Positions 1 to 7,792 of a DNA stretch of 43,777 nucleotides are shown piece by piece (within the stretch, counting starts at the first letter, position 1; each line of letters begins with the position of its first letter). A program made the translations under genes and the position numbers. The stretch covers positions 1 through 43,777 of the forward strand of contig CANRTU010000038.1 in NCBI GenBank assembly GCA_947642745.1, read 5' to 3'. The DNA comes from an uncultured Eubacterium sp. GTDB taxonomy: Bacteria; Bacillota; Clostridia; Lachnospirales; Lachnospiraceae. The notes below the pieces were generated by a model. That model made no database searches. It was not told the DNA's origin and saw only the letters and a program-made list of their open reading frames with translations.

Positions 1-123
1 GTATGCGATTCCGGTTTCGGCCGGCAGATTACAAAAGAATTGTGCGGGTATGTAAGTACGGATACGTTCTGGCTGTCGCAGCGGAGCTGCCCGCATGGGA
101 GAGGATGTCTGTATGCTGTTTAA
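1..123 (+). other. Left-edge open frames, possible end of an upstream gene
   Basis: Frame 1 is open from base 1 to a TAA at 121-123 (about 40 codons) and would overlap the first bases of the acyltransferase gene. Frame 2 closes at 53-55, and frame 3 runs from an ATG at 3 to a stop at 138-140. None of the three translations is recognisable. One of them is probably the tail of an upstream gene in the same operon, but the sequence does not say which. Confidence 0.2.
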
Positions 124-1585
124 TTCTATGGAGTTTCTGATTTTTTTTCCGGTGGTGGTAGTGCTGTATTATCTTATACCCGGGCGGGGGAGGCATTTGT
201 GGCTGCTGGCCGCCAGCTATTATTTCTATATGTGCTGGAATGTGAAATATGCGCTGCTGATTCTGTTTTCAACTGTTGTTACTTATGCGGGCGGCATTAT
301 CATGGAACGGGTCCGGGAACGGCGGGGCAGAAAGCTGGTGACAGCCGCAGGGATTTTGCTGAGTCTGGGCGTGCTGTTTTATTTTAAATATGTGGATTTT
401 GCCATGAATCTGCTGGTACTGGCGTTTCGTGCCGTACATATACAGCTGCGCCCGGTGGCGTTTGACGTATTGCTGCCGGTGGGCATTTCTTTTTATACGT
501 TTCAGTCAATGGGATATCTGATAGATGTGTACCGGGGAGAAATTTATGCGGAGCGGAATTTCTTCCGGTATGCGCTTTTCGTTTCTTTTTTTCCCCAACT
601 GGTGGCGGGACCCATTGAACGGTCCGGCAGTCTGCTAAAGCAGCTGGCCGGGGTTCACAAGTTCAGTTTTGACCGTGCACGGGAAGGTCTGCTGCTGATG
701 CTGTGGGGATTTTTTCTGAAAATTGTGCTGGCGGACCGGATTGCCATCTTTGTAGACACGGTATATGGGGACGGCGTTACTTACCCGGGCTGGTATCTGA
801 TTGTGGCCACGGCGCTGTTTGCGTTTCAGATTTATTGCGATTTTTACGGTTATTCAGTAATCGCCATGGGGGCGGCGCTGATTCTGGGAATCCGGCTGAT
901 GGAAAATTTTGACGCTCCTTATCTGGCAGGGTCAGTGGCCGGCTTCTGGCGCAGATGGCATATTTCCCTGACCAGCTGGTTTCGGGATTATCTCTACATC
1001 CCGCTGGGAGGAAGCCGCAGGGGCCGGCTGCGTAAATATATGAACCGGATGATTGTATTTATGGCCAGCGGCTTCTGGCACGGGGCCAGGCTGTCCTTTG
1101 CGGTCTGGGGACTGTTAAACGGAGCTTACCAGGTTATCGGGGAATTGCTGGAACCATTGCGGGCAAAGGCGGCCCGCATACTGGGTTTAAACCGGAATTC
1201 CCTGGGGCACAGACTGGCCGGTGCGGCCGGTACGTTTGTGCTGGTGGATATTTCCTGGATTTTTTTCCGGGCCGAAGGGCTGCGGACGGCCCTGGGACTG
1301 ATCCGCCAGATGCTGACTGGGCACAATCCCTGGATTTTAATGGACGGTTCCCTTTACCAGTGCGGGCTGGATGAGAAAAATTTCCGTCTGATGATCTATA
1401 GCCTGTTTGTGCTGCTGTTTGCGGATATCTGTAAATGGAAAGGCATCCGGATACGGGAAGTAATCGCCAGGCAGGATTTCTGGTTCCGGTGTCTGGTTGT
1501 GGTGGGCGCGGTATGTGTGATTCTCACATTCGGCGTGTGGGGCCCCGGGTACCGGGAGGCTGGATTTATTTATTTTCAGTTTTAA
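113..1585 (+). CDS. MBOAT family O-acyltransferase (AlgI/PatA-like)
   Basis: A multi-pass membrane enzyme of about 490 residues expected to move an acyl group across the membrane onto an extracellular polysaccharide. It begins with hydrophobic segments, has the family stretch GFWRRWH followed by a YIPLGG loop (His about 283), and a second conserved histidine in GFWHGA (His about 323), the usual active-site pair. The ATG at 113 is preferred over the in-frame ATG at 95 because GGGAGAGG at 98-105 sits at proper spacing before it. The SGNH-like gene starts 25 bp downstream; MBOAT plus SGNH partner is the standard arrangement for surface acylation (AlgI/AlgJ, PatA/PatB, DltB/DltD). The acyl acceptor is unknown. 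DltB itself is less likely, since no dltA or dltC is visible. Confidence 0.9.
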   Translation: MLFNSMEFLIFFPVVVVLYYLIPGRGRHLWLLAASYYFYMCWNVKYALLILFSTVVTYAGGIIMERVRERRGRKLVTAAGILLSLGVLFYFKYVDFAMNLLVLAFRAVHIQLRPVAFDVLLPVGISFYTFQSMGYLIDVYRGEIYAERNFFRYALFVSFFPQLVAGPIERSGSLLKQLAGVHKFSFDRAREGLLLMLWGFFLKIVLADRIAIFVDTVYGDGVTYPGWYLIVATALFAFQIYCDFYGYSVIAMGAALILGIRLMENFDAPYLAGSVAGFWRRWHISLTSWFRDYLYIPLGGSRRGRLRKYMNRMIVFMASGFWHGARLSFAVWGLLNGAYQVIGELLEPLRAKAARILGLNRNSLGHRLAGAAGTFVLVDISWIFFRAEGLRTALGLIRQMLTGHNPWILMDGSLYQCGLDEKNFRLMIYSLFVLLFADICKWKGIRIREVIARQDFWFRCLVVVGAVCVILTFGVWGPGYREAGFIYFQF

Positions 1586-1610
1586 AAGTATTTACATTGG
1601 GAGGAAATCT

Positions 1611-3131
1611 ATGACGATGATCAGAAGAATTGCCGCCTGTCTTGTGACTGTCTCATTGCTGTGGGGCTGCCTTGCCGGGCTTACGGATCTGCTGGAGCGT
1701 AAATCCAGTGATTTTAAATACGAACCGTTTTTTGCGCAGCGGGAGGATTTTGACGTCCTGTTTTTTGGAACCAGCCATGTGATCAACGGCGTGTTTCCCA
1801 TGGAGCTGTGGAAAGATTATGGAATCGTCTCTTATAATTTTGGGGGACACGGCAATGCGATTGCCACTTCTTACTGGGTCATGAAAAATGCGCTGGACCA
1901 TACCAGACCTGAACTGGTAGTAATCGACGGCCTGGGACTGGCTGGAATGACGAAGACCAGTCTGGGTTTTTCACAGGTGCATCTGTCTATGGATGCGTTT
2001 CCTTTCAGTCTGACCAAATGGTCCGGCGCCAGGGATCTGCTGGATGATGAGGCCATGGAAGAAATGATCCTGCAGGGAACGGCAGAGGATGGGGCAGAGC
2101 GGACAAAGATGAGCATCTGGTGGGATTTTTCGGTATATCATTCCAGATGGAATGAACTGGGAGCGGGGGATTTTATACCGGACAGTTCGAAAGAGAAGGG
2201 AGCGGAGTCCAGGATTGCGGTCAGTACGCCGGCGGATATTCCAAAAGAGCCGGGCAATGAGGGACTGGAGAAAGATACTGTTGCGACAGATTATCTGAAA
2301 CGCATGATACAGGACTGCAGGGAGCAGGGGATCGAAGTACTGCTTGTATATCTGCCGTTTCCTTATTCGGAAGGGGCCTGGGCAGAGGCGGTTACCATGG
2401 GAGACATTGCGCAGGAATACGGCGTCCGGTATATTAATTTCCTGGATATGGATCTGGTGGATTATGATACGGACTGTTATGATCCGGGTTCCCATCTGAA
2501 TCCTTCCGGAGCCAGGAAAGTGACAGACTATCTGGGAACATATATCACGAAAAACTATGACCTGCCTGACCACAGGGAGGACGGGGATTATGATGACTGG
2601 AAAGATGATTATAAATTATATCAGGAGTATAAGGCTTCCTGTTTCAGACAACAGCAGCAGCTGGATACGTATCTGATGCTGCTGGCGGATAAAAATTACA
2701 ACGCACTGATCGAAATCAATGATCCGGCGGTCTGGAACAGTGAATTTTATACGGAACTGCTGAAAAACCTGGGTATCAGGGCGGGGAAAAAGTCAGCGTC
2801 AGCAGACTGTATTTATGTGCGCCGGGCGGGAAAGCAGGTGACATATGCCAGCAGTTTTCATCCGTCCGGAAGGGCATTTGAGACGCCGGACGGTACGGTA
2901 CGGGGCAGACTGGATGCGGACGGGATATTCAGCGTGCTGCTGGACGGCCGGACGCTGTATGAAGTGACTCCGCAGCAGGATGAAACGGCGGGTCTGCGTA
3001 TTGCCGTGCTGGATCAGGAGACGATGGAACTGGTGGATCTGGTCAGCTTTTCGTTCCAGACCGGAGAGGATATCAGGGAGGATTATATATCAGTTAGCGG
3101 AGCGGTCCGCCAGCCGGAGAGTGAAAAGTAA
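1611..3131 (+). CDS. SGNH/GDSL-like protein, partner of the MBOAT enzyme
   Basis: A 506-residue protein with an N-terminal signal anchor (residues about 5-23) and an extracellular catalytic domain. The nucleophile motif is GTSH with Ser55, and the matching Asp/His block is DPGSHLNPSG (Asp291, His295), as in DltD/AlgX-like SGNH hydrolases and transferases. The start at 1611 has GGGAGG at 1599-1604 six bases upstream; ATG 1617 is a weaker alternative. The gene directly follows the MBOAT gene, so it probably completes acyl transfer to a cell-wall or capsule polymer on the outer face. The C-terminal ~180 residues after the SGNH core are unassigned, and the glycan and acyl group cannot be read from sequence. 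Confidence 0.8.
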   Translation: MTMIRRIAACLVTVSLLWGCLAGLTDLLERKSSDFKYEPFFAQREDFDVLFFGTSHVINGVFPMELWKDYGIVSYNFGGHGNAIATSYWVMKNALDHTRPELVVIDGLGLAGMTKTSLGFSQVHLSMDAFPFSLTKWSGARDLLDDEAMEEMILQGTAEDGAERTKMSIWWDFSVYHSRWNELGAGDFIPDSSKEKGAESRIAVSTPADIPKEPGNEGLEKDTVATDYLKRMIQDCREQGIEVLLVYLPFPYSEGAWAEAVTMGDIAQEYGVRYINFLDMDLVDYDTDCYDPGSHLNPSGARKVTDYLGTYITKNYDLPDHREDGDYDDWKDDYKLYQEYKASCFRQQQQLDTYLMLLADKNYNALIEINDPAVWNSEFYTELLKNLGIRAGKKSASADCIYVRRAGKQVTYASSFHPSGRAFETPDGTVRGRLDADGIFSVLLDGRTLYEVTPQQDETAGLRIAVLDQETMELVDLVSFSFQTGEDIREDYISVSGAVRQPESEK

Positions 3132-3154
3132 TACCTGGCAGTGAAACGATCCAT

Positions 3155-3288
3155 TCAGACAGGAACAGAGCAGTGCGGGAGAGCGGAAAGGAATGGAAGA
3201 GGAAAATAAATCCGGACAGGAACAGAGCAGTGCCGGAGAGTGGAGAGGAATGGCGGAGAAAAATAAATCCGGACAGGAAAAAGCAGGG
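3155..3288. repeat. 57-bp tandem repeat, 2.3 copies
   Basis: Units start at 3155, 3212 and 3269, exactly 57 bp apart, with only a few substitutions between the first two; the third is partial. The period equals 19 codons, and one forward frame reads a repeated ESGxEWxRKINPDR motif, but no ribosome binding site supports translation. It lies between the convergent ends of the SGNH and LacI genes. Confidence 0.75.
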
Positions 3289-3297
3289 CACAGACAG

Positions 3298-3320
3298 AGC
3301 ATCCGGCAGGGCCGGATGCT
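3298..3320. terminator. Perfect hairpin between convergent genes
   Basis: AGCATCCGGC, a 3-nt loop, then GCCGGATGCT form a perfect 10-bp stem between the convergent SGNH and lacI-type genes. Neither strand has a clear T-run, so termination is inferred. The stem core matches the recurring ATCCGGC/GCCGGAT hairpin found elsewhere in the window. Confidence 0.5.
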
Positions 3321-3337
3321 TATCGTATCGCAACCTG

Positions 3338-4339
3338 TCAGGTGGATACGAAGCGGATGGTAGATTCTCTTGCGATAATGCGGGACTCCAGTTCATACAT
3401 ACATGGCTCTGTGCCATTGCTGATCTGATCCAGCAGGATTTCCACGGACTTTTTACCAATCTCATCCAGAGGCTGCGCCAGGGCAGTGAGTTTCGGGCTG
3501 ATTTCTTTGGCCAGCAGGGAATTGTCAAAGCCGGCAATGGCAATGTCCTGTGGAACCGCATAACCTAATTCACGAAAAGCGGTAATGGCTTCACAGGCGG
3601 TGATATCATCGTTGGCCAGATACGCCTCACAATGCAGCCCATAATCAGCCGCATACTGTCTGACCAGTTTATAAACCATACTGGCGTTTAAATTTTTCGG
3701 CGCCGGACATTCGATCACATCGGTCAGATCTATCCCGCTGGCAGATAAAAACTGCTGGAAGCCGGCGTATTTCAGGGCGGAAGTAGATTCTCTGGCAGGG
3801 CCGATATATCCGATTTTCTGAAAACCCATATTCAGAAAGTGTCTGGCGATCTGCTGGCCGCCATGAAAATGAGAGATATATACGCTGCTGAATCCTTCCA
3901 TACGCTTGGTAATCATGACTGCGGGTACCAGCAGACGCTGGTAGGCTGGCAGACTCTTTTTTGCGGAAACCGGAACTGCGATGACGCCATCTACTTTACG
4001 CTGGCGCAGCTGGGCCAGTATATTTTTTTCTTTCTCCAGACTGCGGTGTGTATTGCAGATAATAATACTATATCCTTCATAAAATGCCTGGTTCTCTATG
4101 GATTCTATAATTTCGCTGAAAAAAGGGTAGGCGATTTCCGGAACCAGCAGACCTATGATGTTTGTCCGGTTTCCGGCCAGACTCTGGGCAATGAGATTAG
4201 GCTCGTAATCTAGTTCTTTTACCCAGTGAAGCACTTTTTGCCGTGTTTCTGCTTTCACAGAAGGATGGTTAGAAAGAACTCTGGAAACTGTGACTCTGGA
4301 AACGCCTGCTTTGTCTGCAATATCCTGCATACTGACCAC
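3338..4339 (-). CDS. LacI/GalR family transcriptional regulator
   Basis: A 333-residue repressor-type protein. The N-terminus has the LacI helix-turn-helix (MQDIADKAGVSRVTVSRVL) and hinge, followed by a periplasmic-binding-like sugar domain (IIGLLVPEIAYPFF... to IAGFDNSLLAKEISP). A GTG at 4339 is chosen because GGAGGG at 4351-4346 lies six bases before it; the upstream in-frame ATG at 4360 overlaps that ribosome binding site. The gene is transcribed away from the WYL regulator and no sugar gene adjoins it, so its effector and targets are not evident. A link to the LacI-type operators near 12.1 kb is possible but nothing in the sequence ties them together. Confidence 0.9.
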   Translation of the reverse strand: MVSMQDIADKAGVSRVTVSRVLSNHPSVKAETRQKVLHWVKELDYEPNLIAQSLAGNRTNIIGLLVPEIAYPFFSEIIESIENQAFYEGYSIIICNTHRSLEKEKNILAQLRQRKVDGVIAVPVSAKKSLPAYQRLLVPAVMITKRMEGFSSVYISHFHGGQQIARHFLNMGFQKIGYIGPARESTSALKYAGFQQFLSASGIDLTDVIECPAPKNLNASMVYKLVRQYAADYGLHCEAYLANDDITACEAITAFRELGYAVPQDIAIAGFDNSLLAKEISPKLTALAQPLDEIGKKSVEILLDQISNGTEPCMYELESRIIARESTIRFVST

Positions 4340-4434
4340 GGCAGTCCCTCCTTTCTTCATGTACGGAATTACGGATCGTTTCTGATAATCCGGACAGATA
4401 TTTCAATCTATTTCACAAAATCATACATAAAAGT

Positions 4435-4463
4435 ATTTTATTCCAGAGCCCTGCGATTGTCAA
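4435..4463 (-). promoter_or_regulatory. Promoter of the LacI-type gene
   Basis: On the minus strand TTGACA (4463-4458), a 17-bp spacer and TAAAAT (4440-4435) form a near-consensus sigma-A promoter about 95 bp upstream of the GTG start. Confidence 0.7.
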
Positions 4464-4505
4464 GAATGAAAAGAGCCGCCCGTTTCTGCCATTCTGTCTG
4501 CTCCG

Positions 4506-4556
4506 TTGATAATGGGTAGAAAAATGATTATAATAAATGCTGACATATAGTGTCAG
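4506..4556 (+). promoter_or_regulatory. WYL regulator promoter with palindromic operator
   Basis: TTGATA (4506-4511), a 17-bp spacer and TATAAT (4529-4534) are followed by the inverted repeat CTGACA-TATAG-TGTCAG (4540-4556), which covers the expected transcription start. The same CTGACA-N5-TGTCAG architecture recurs at 5642-5658 before the GyrI-like gene. Its position at +1 suggests autorepression by the WYL regulator; that is an inference. Confidence 0.75.
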
Positions 4557-4595
4557 TGTTTTGATGGTATTCTGTTATCAAAGGAGGAACTGGCA

Positions 4596-5507
4596 ATGCA
4601 GGAAAGCAGATTATTTAAAATTGTATATTATTTACTAGATAAAGGACAGGCTACCGCTCCGGAATTAGCGGAAAAATTTGAAGTGTCTGTAAGGACGATT
4701 TACAGGGATATTGATGCTTTAAGTGGTGCGGGTATTCCTATTTACGCCGAAGCGGGGCGAAACGGCGGCATTCATTTAATGAATGATTTTGTACTGGATA
4801 AGGCGGTGCTGTCAGAAGAAGAAAAGCAGGAAATTCTGACAGCCTTACAAAGTATTAATTATACCAACAATCATGGCAACAATCAGACATTGCAAAAACT
4901 TTCTGCAATCTTTCATATGAGTTCACAAAACTGGCTTGAAGTGGATTTTTCCAGATGGGGCAATCATGGAACTGACAATGAGAAATTTGAAATGCTAAAA
5001 TCAGCGATCATTTATCAAAAGTGCGTAAAAATAAACTATGCAAATTCCTATGGAGTAATTAGCGAAAGAATTGTCCAGCCGTTCAAAATGTCATATAAGT
5101 CCATGTCGTGGTACTTAAAGGCATATTGTACAAAAAAACAGGATTATCGTATTTTTAAGCTGACCCGCATCATAGATTTCGAAATTCTCACAGATGGTTT
5201 TTGCAAAAGTTCTTTCCCGGAAGTTCTTTCCGGGGATCAGACAGAAACACCGGGACAGGCCTGTAATACAATCGTACTGCGTTTCCCGAAAAATATGTCA
5301 TATCGTGTTTATGATGAATTTGATAAAACGAGGGTAAGCGAAAACGAAAATGGAGATTTAACCGTATCCGTCCAGATGCCGGAAGATGAATGGCTGACAG
5401 GGTATTTATTGTCATTCGGAACGCAGGTGGATATTATAGAGCCTGTGTATCTGAGGGACATCGTGGCCGGGCAGGCAAAGAAAATCTATGAGAAATATAC
5501 TTTGTGA
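4596..5507 (+). CDS. HTH-WYL transcriptional regulator (YafY/DeoR-like)
   Basis: A 303-residue regulator with an N-terminal winged helix (residues about 1-60, including VSVRTIYRDIDAL) and a C-terminal WYL ligand-binding domain (about 140-230) containing the signature SWYLKAY. AAAGGAGG lies just upstream of the ATG. A strong promoter with an operator over the start site precedes it, and an identical-format operator precedes the GyrI-like gene downstream, so the protein probably controls itself and that gene cluster. WYL domains are known to sense nucleotides, oligonucleotides or other small ligands; the ligand here is unknown. Its codons are AT-richer than those of neighbours such as the MBOAT gene, which could mean horizontal acquisition. 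Confidence 0.92.
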   Translation: MQESRLFKIVYYLLDKGQATAPELAEKFEVSVRTIYRDIDALSGAGIPIYAEAGRNGGIHLMNDFVLDKAVLSEEEKQEILTALQSINYTNNHGNNQTLQKLSAIFHMSSQNWLEVDFSRWGNHGTDNEKFEMLKSAIIYQKCVKINYANSYGVISERIVQPFKMSYKSMSWYLKAYCTKKQDYRIFKLTRIIDFEILTDGFCKSSFPEVLSGDQTETPGQACNTIVLRFPKNMSYRVYDEFDKTRVSENENGDLTVSVQMPEDEWLTGYLLSFGTQVDIIEPVYLRDIVAGQAKKIYEKYTL

Positions 5508-5630
5508 AACAGATAGCCGGAACGAAATGCCCGCAGGATAAACCCTGTGAAACAGCCGGATAGCCGGAAAGGGATGCCCGCAGGGAATACCCTGTGTGAA
5601 ACAGCCGGATGTCCATAACGGGATGCCGGA
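5503..5630. repeat. Imperfect direct repeats at the WYL gene end
   Basis: Three diverged copies begin with TGTGAAACAG at 5503, 5546 and 5595, each followed by a related stretch (AGCCGGA, then GATGCC or AATGCC, then GCAGG) with periods of 43 and 49 bp. The first copy contains the stop codon of the WYL gene. No function is evident. Confidence 0.6.
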
Positions 5631-5633
5631 GGC

Positions 5634-5659
5634 TATAAATCCTGACACAGGATGTCAGG
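5634..5659 (+). promoter_or_regulatory. -10-like element and second WYL-type operator
   Basis: TATAAA at 5634-5639 is followed by the perfect palindrome CCTGACA-CAGGA-TGTCAGG (5641-5659). Its core CTGACA-N5-TGTCAG matches the operator at 4540-4556 in arms and spacing, with a different centre. No good -35 is seen 17 bp upstream, so the promoter may be weak or activator-dependent. Confidence 0.6.
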
Positions 5660-5713
5660 ATATGTGTGATATCATCTGCCTGTAAATTCTATTTAAGAAA
5701 GCGGGGACTGAAA

Positions 5714-6352
5714 ATGAAATATGAATGGAAAAAGCAGGAGAAAGAAATATATGGCGTAAAAACGAAACCCTGCGTGACTGATATTCCTGCCTGGAAATAT
5801 ATCGTTGTTTCCGGCAGTGGAAATCCAAACGACGAAATCTTTTCAGATAAGGTTGCTGTGCTGTTTTCGATCGCTTATAAAATTAAAATGGCATATAAAG
5901 CAGTTGCCAGAGAAAGCGACGAAATAACAGATTATACCGTATATCCTCTGGAGGGAATATGGAGCATGGCTTCAGAAAAAGAATATCTGGTAAAAGAAGA
6001 ACTGCAGTACCGTATCATGATACGGCAGCCGGATTTTATTACCGGGGAAATGTTTAATCAGGCCTTAGAGGCAGCTAAGAGCAGGAAATACAATCCGTAT
6101 CTCACAGATGTATCTTTTGAAACAATCCGCGATGGCAGGTGCGTCCAGGTATTGCACAAAGGACCGTTTGATGATGAGCCTGCGTCATTTGGGATTATGG
6201 ACAGGTATTGTATGGAACACGGTTACAGGCGTATGGGAAAAGAACACCGGGAAATATATCTGAATGACGCCAGACGTACAGAACAGGCCAGGTTAAAAAC
6301 AATACTAAGATACAAAGTGTCAAATACATTCCAATCAGAATGGCGGGCATAA
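5714..6352 (+). CDS. GyrI-like small-molecule-binding domain protein
   Basis: A 212-residue stand-alone GyrI-like (AraC effector-binding type) protein without a DNA-binding domain. Family features include the opening KKQEKEIYGVKTKP, YIVVSGSGNPND, YPLEGIW and the closing HGYRRMGKEHREIYLNDARR. ATG 5714 is preferred to 5666 because GCGGGGA lies just upstream and the family alignment starts here. Such proteins bind planar or cationic compounds, and some hydrolyse toxic electrophiles. The last ~14 residues after LKTILR look unlike the family, and the stop abuts the ClbS remnant, suggesting a deletion replaced the natural end. It lies in a cluster under a WYL-type operator with a ClbS-like remnant and a radical SAM gene, which hints at stress or genotoxin protection. 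Confidence 0.85.
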   Translation: MKYEWKKQEKEIYGVKTKPCVTDIPAWKYIVVSGSGNPNDEIFSDKVAVLFSIAYKIKMAYKAVARESDEITDYTVYPLEGIWSMASEKEYLVKEELQYRIMIRQPDFITGEMFNQALEAAKSRKYNPYLTDVSFETIRDGRCVQVLHKGPFDDEPASFGIMDRYCMEHGYRRMGKEHREIYLNDARRTEQARLKTILRYKVSNTFQSEWRA

Positions 6353-6353
6353 A

Positions 6354-6647
6354 CCGTTTCTTCCAGAGCCTTATAATTGGAAAACTTATGGAGATCTGAA
6401 TGTGGAATTCCGGGACAAACACCAGACCACGTCCTTAGAGGACGCAAAGCGTATGTTTCTAAAATCCCATGACGACGTAATAAAGCTGGCGGAAACTTTT
6501 TCAGATGAGGAATTATTTACTAAGGGCGTTTACAAATGGGCAGGCGGAAGCACTCTGGGTTCTTATTTTGTCAGCGTTACAGCAAGTCATTATGACTGGG
6601 CAATGAAAAAACTGAAAGCGCACAGGAAAAATTGCGTTGGAATGTAG
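6354..6647 (+). pseudogene. ClbS/DfsB-family (DUF1706) protein, N-terminal half missing
   Basis: The frame reads PFLPEPYNWKTYGDLN and on to SHYDWAMKKLKAH, which matches the second half of ClbS/DfsB four-helix-bundle proteins (normally ~165-175 residues). ClbS protects against the genotoxin colibactin; others are of unknown role. The upstream half is absent: the same frame stops at 6306 inside the GyrI-like gene, and recognisable ClbS sequence begins right after the GyrI stop (6350-6352). A GTG at 6402 could start an 81-residue piece but has no ribosome binding site. The simplest reading is a deletion fusing the end of the GyrI-like gene to the middle of ClbS. Confidence 0.7.
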
Positions 6648-6659
6648 GGAGGACATACC

Positions 6660-7598
6660 ATGCACTTCGTGAAAGCAAAAGGGATCTTATCTGCTAAAAA
6701 TGGAATGAATTTATATCGTGGCTGTTCTCACGGGTGCATTTATTGTGACTCCAGAAGTAAATGTTATCATATGGGGCACGCCTTTGAAGATATTGAAGTC
6801 AAAGAAAATGCCATTGATCTGCTGGAGTATGCGCTTACGCATAAGCGTAAAAAGTGTATGATAAGTACAGGCTCCATGACAGACCCCTATATTCCGCTGG
6901 AGATGGAGACAGGGAATGTCAGAAAAGCTTTGCGCCTGATATATGAGCATGGTTTTGGATTTACGGTTATTACAAAATCAGACCGTATATTGAGAGATTC
7001 AGACCTTTTGCAGAAAATTAATGAACAGACAAAATGCGTTGTGCAGATGACCCTGACGACTTACAACGAAGATTTGTGTAAAATGATTGAGCCATATGTC
7101 AGTACGACAAGGGAACGCTTTGAAGTATTGAAAAAGCTGGGAGATTTAAAGATTCCGACAGTGGTATGGCTGACCCCGGTTTTGCCGTTTATTAACGATA
7201 CGGAAGAAAATATTACCGGTATTCTGGATCTGTGTATAGAAGCAAAGGTTTATGGTGTGATCTGCTTTGGAATGGGACTGACGCTCAGGGAAGGAAACCG
7301 GGAGTATTTCTACCAGCAGACAGACCGGCTGTTTCCCGGCCTGAAAGAAATATACATTCGTACATATGGAAATCAGTATGTGGCGGAGAGTGCCAATAAC
7401 GAATATTTAATGAGGCTTTTTCATGAAAAATGTGAAGAAAACGGCATTGTGCATGACAACGGGCAAATATTTAATTATCTGCGGTCCTTTGAAGAAAACA
7501 GGAAGTATAAACAATTAAGTATCTGGGACTGGAAGTGCGATAGACATCCGGGAGAAGTCTGCGCCAGCATCAATACCAATGGAGATAAAATCCATTAA
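6660..7598 (+). CDS. Radical SAM protein, SPL-like (COG1533)
   Basis: A 312-residue radical SAM enzyme of the spore-photoproduct-lyase-like group. The cluster-binding CX3CX2C motif is GCSHGCIYC (Cys22, Cys26, Cys29), followed by SAM-site features such as ISTGSMTDPY and TLTTYNEDLCKMIEP. GGGAGG just before the ATG supports the start. It is 12 bp downstream of the ClbS remnant and probably in the GyrI-like transcription unit. True SplB repairs spore photoproduct and is ~340 residues; this shorter relative is common in Clostridia without a defined substrate, so DNA or nucleotide repair is only a guess. Confidence 0.88.
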   Translation: MHFVKAKGILSAKNGMNLYRGCSHGCIYCDSRSKCYHMGHAFEDIEVKENAIDLLEYALTHKRKKCMISTGSMTDPYIPLEMETGNVRKALRLIYEHGFGFTVITKSDRILRDSDLLQKINEQTKCVVQMTLTTYNEDLCKMIEPYVSTTRERFEVLKKLGDLKIPTVVWLTPVLPFINDTEENITGILDLCIEAKVYGVICFGMGLTLREGNREYFYQQTDRLFPGLKEIYIRTYGNQYVAESANNEYLMRLFHEKCEENGIVHDNGQIFNYLRSFEENRKYKQLSIWDWKCDRHPGEVCASINTNGDKIH

Positions 7599-7699
7599 AA
7601 TGGCGTATGTGGATGATGTGCGCAACAGGATAGGGGAGTAATCCCTTTATACAGGCAATAAACCCCCGTGGCCACTTTTGGAAGCCGGCTCAGATTCGC

Positions 7700-7728
7700 T
7701 TGAAAAAAAGCAGTTCTTTTAGTATAAT
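7700..7728 (+). promoter_or_regulatory. Promoter of the Rpn-type gene
   Basis: TTGAAA (7700-7705), a 17-bp spacer and TATAAT (7723-7728). It rules out a translation start at 7700, which lies in the -35 box. Confidence 0.75.
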
Positions 7729-7792
7729 GAAACTGTGGCAGAGGTGGGAATCTGATGGAATGTCTGTCATCATTTATGCGGAAAGGCGGTGG

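Noticed and set aside
3173..3568. 131-codon plus-strand frame over the tandem repeat
   Set aside because: It runs into the antisense of the LacI gene and has no ribosome binding site; the open frame is a by-product of the 57-bp period.
3338..4339. LacI-type protein as the repressor of the 12.1-kb operators
   Set aside because: Distance of 8 kb with unrelated genes between, and its own promoter has no matching operator; not supported, though not excluded.
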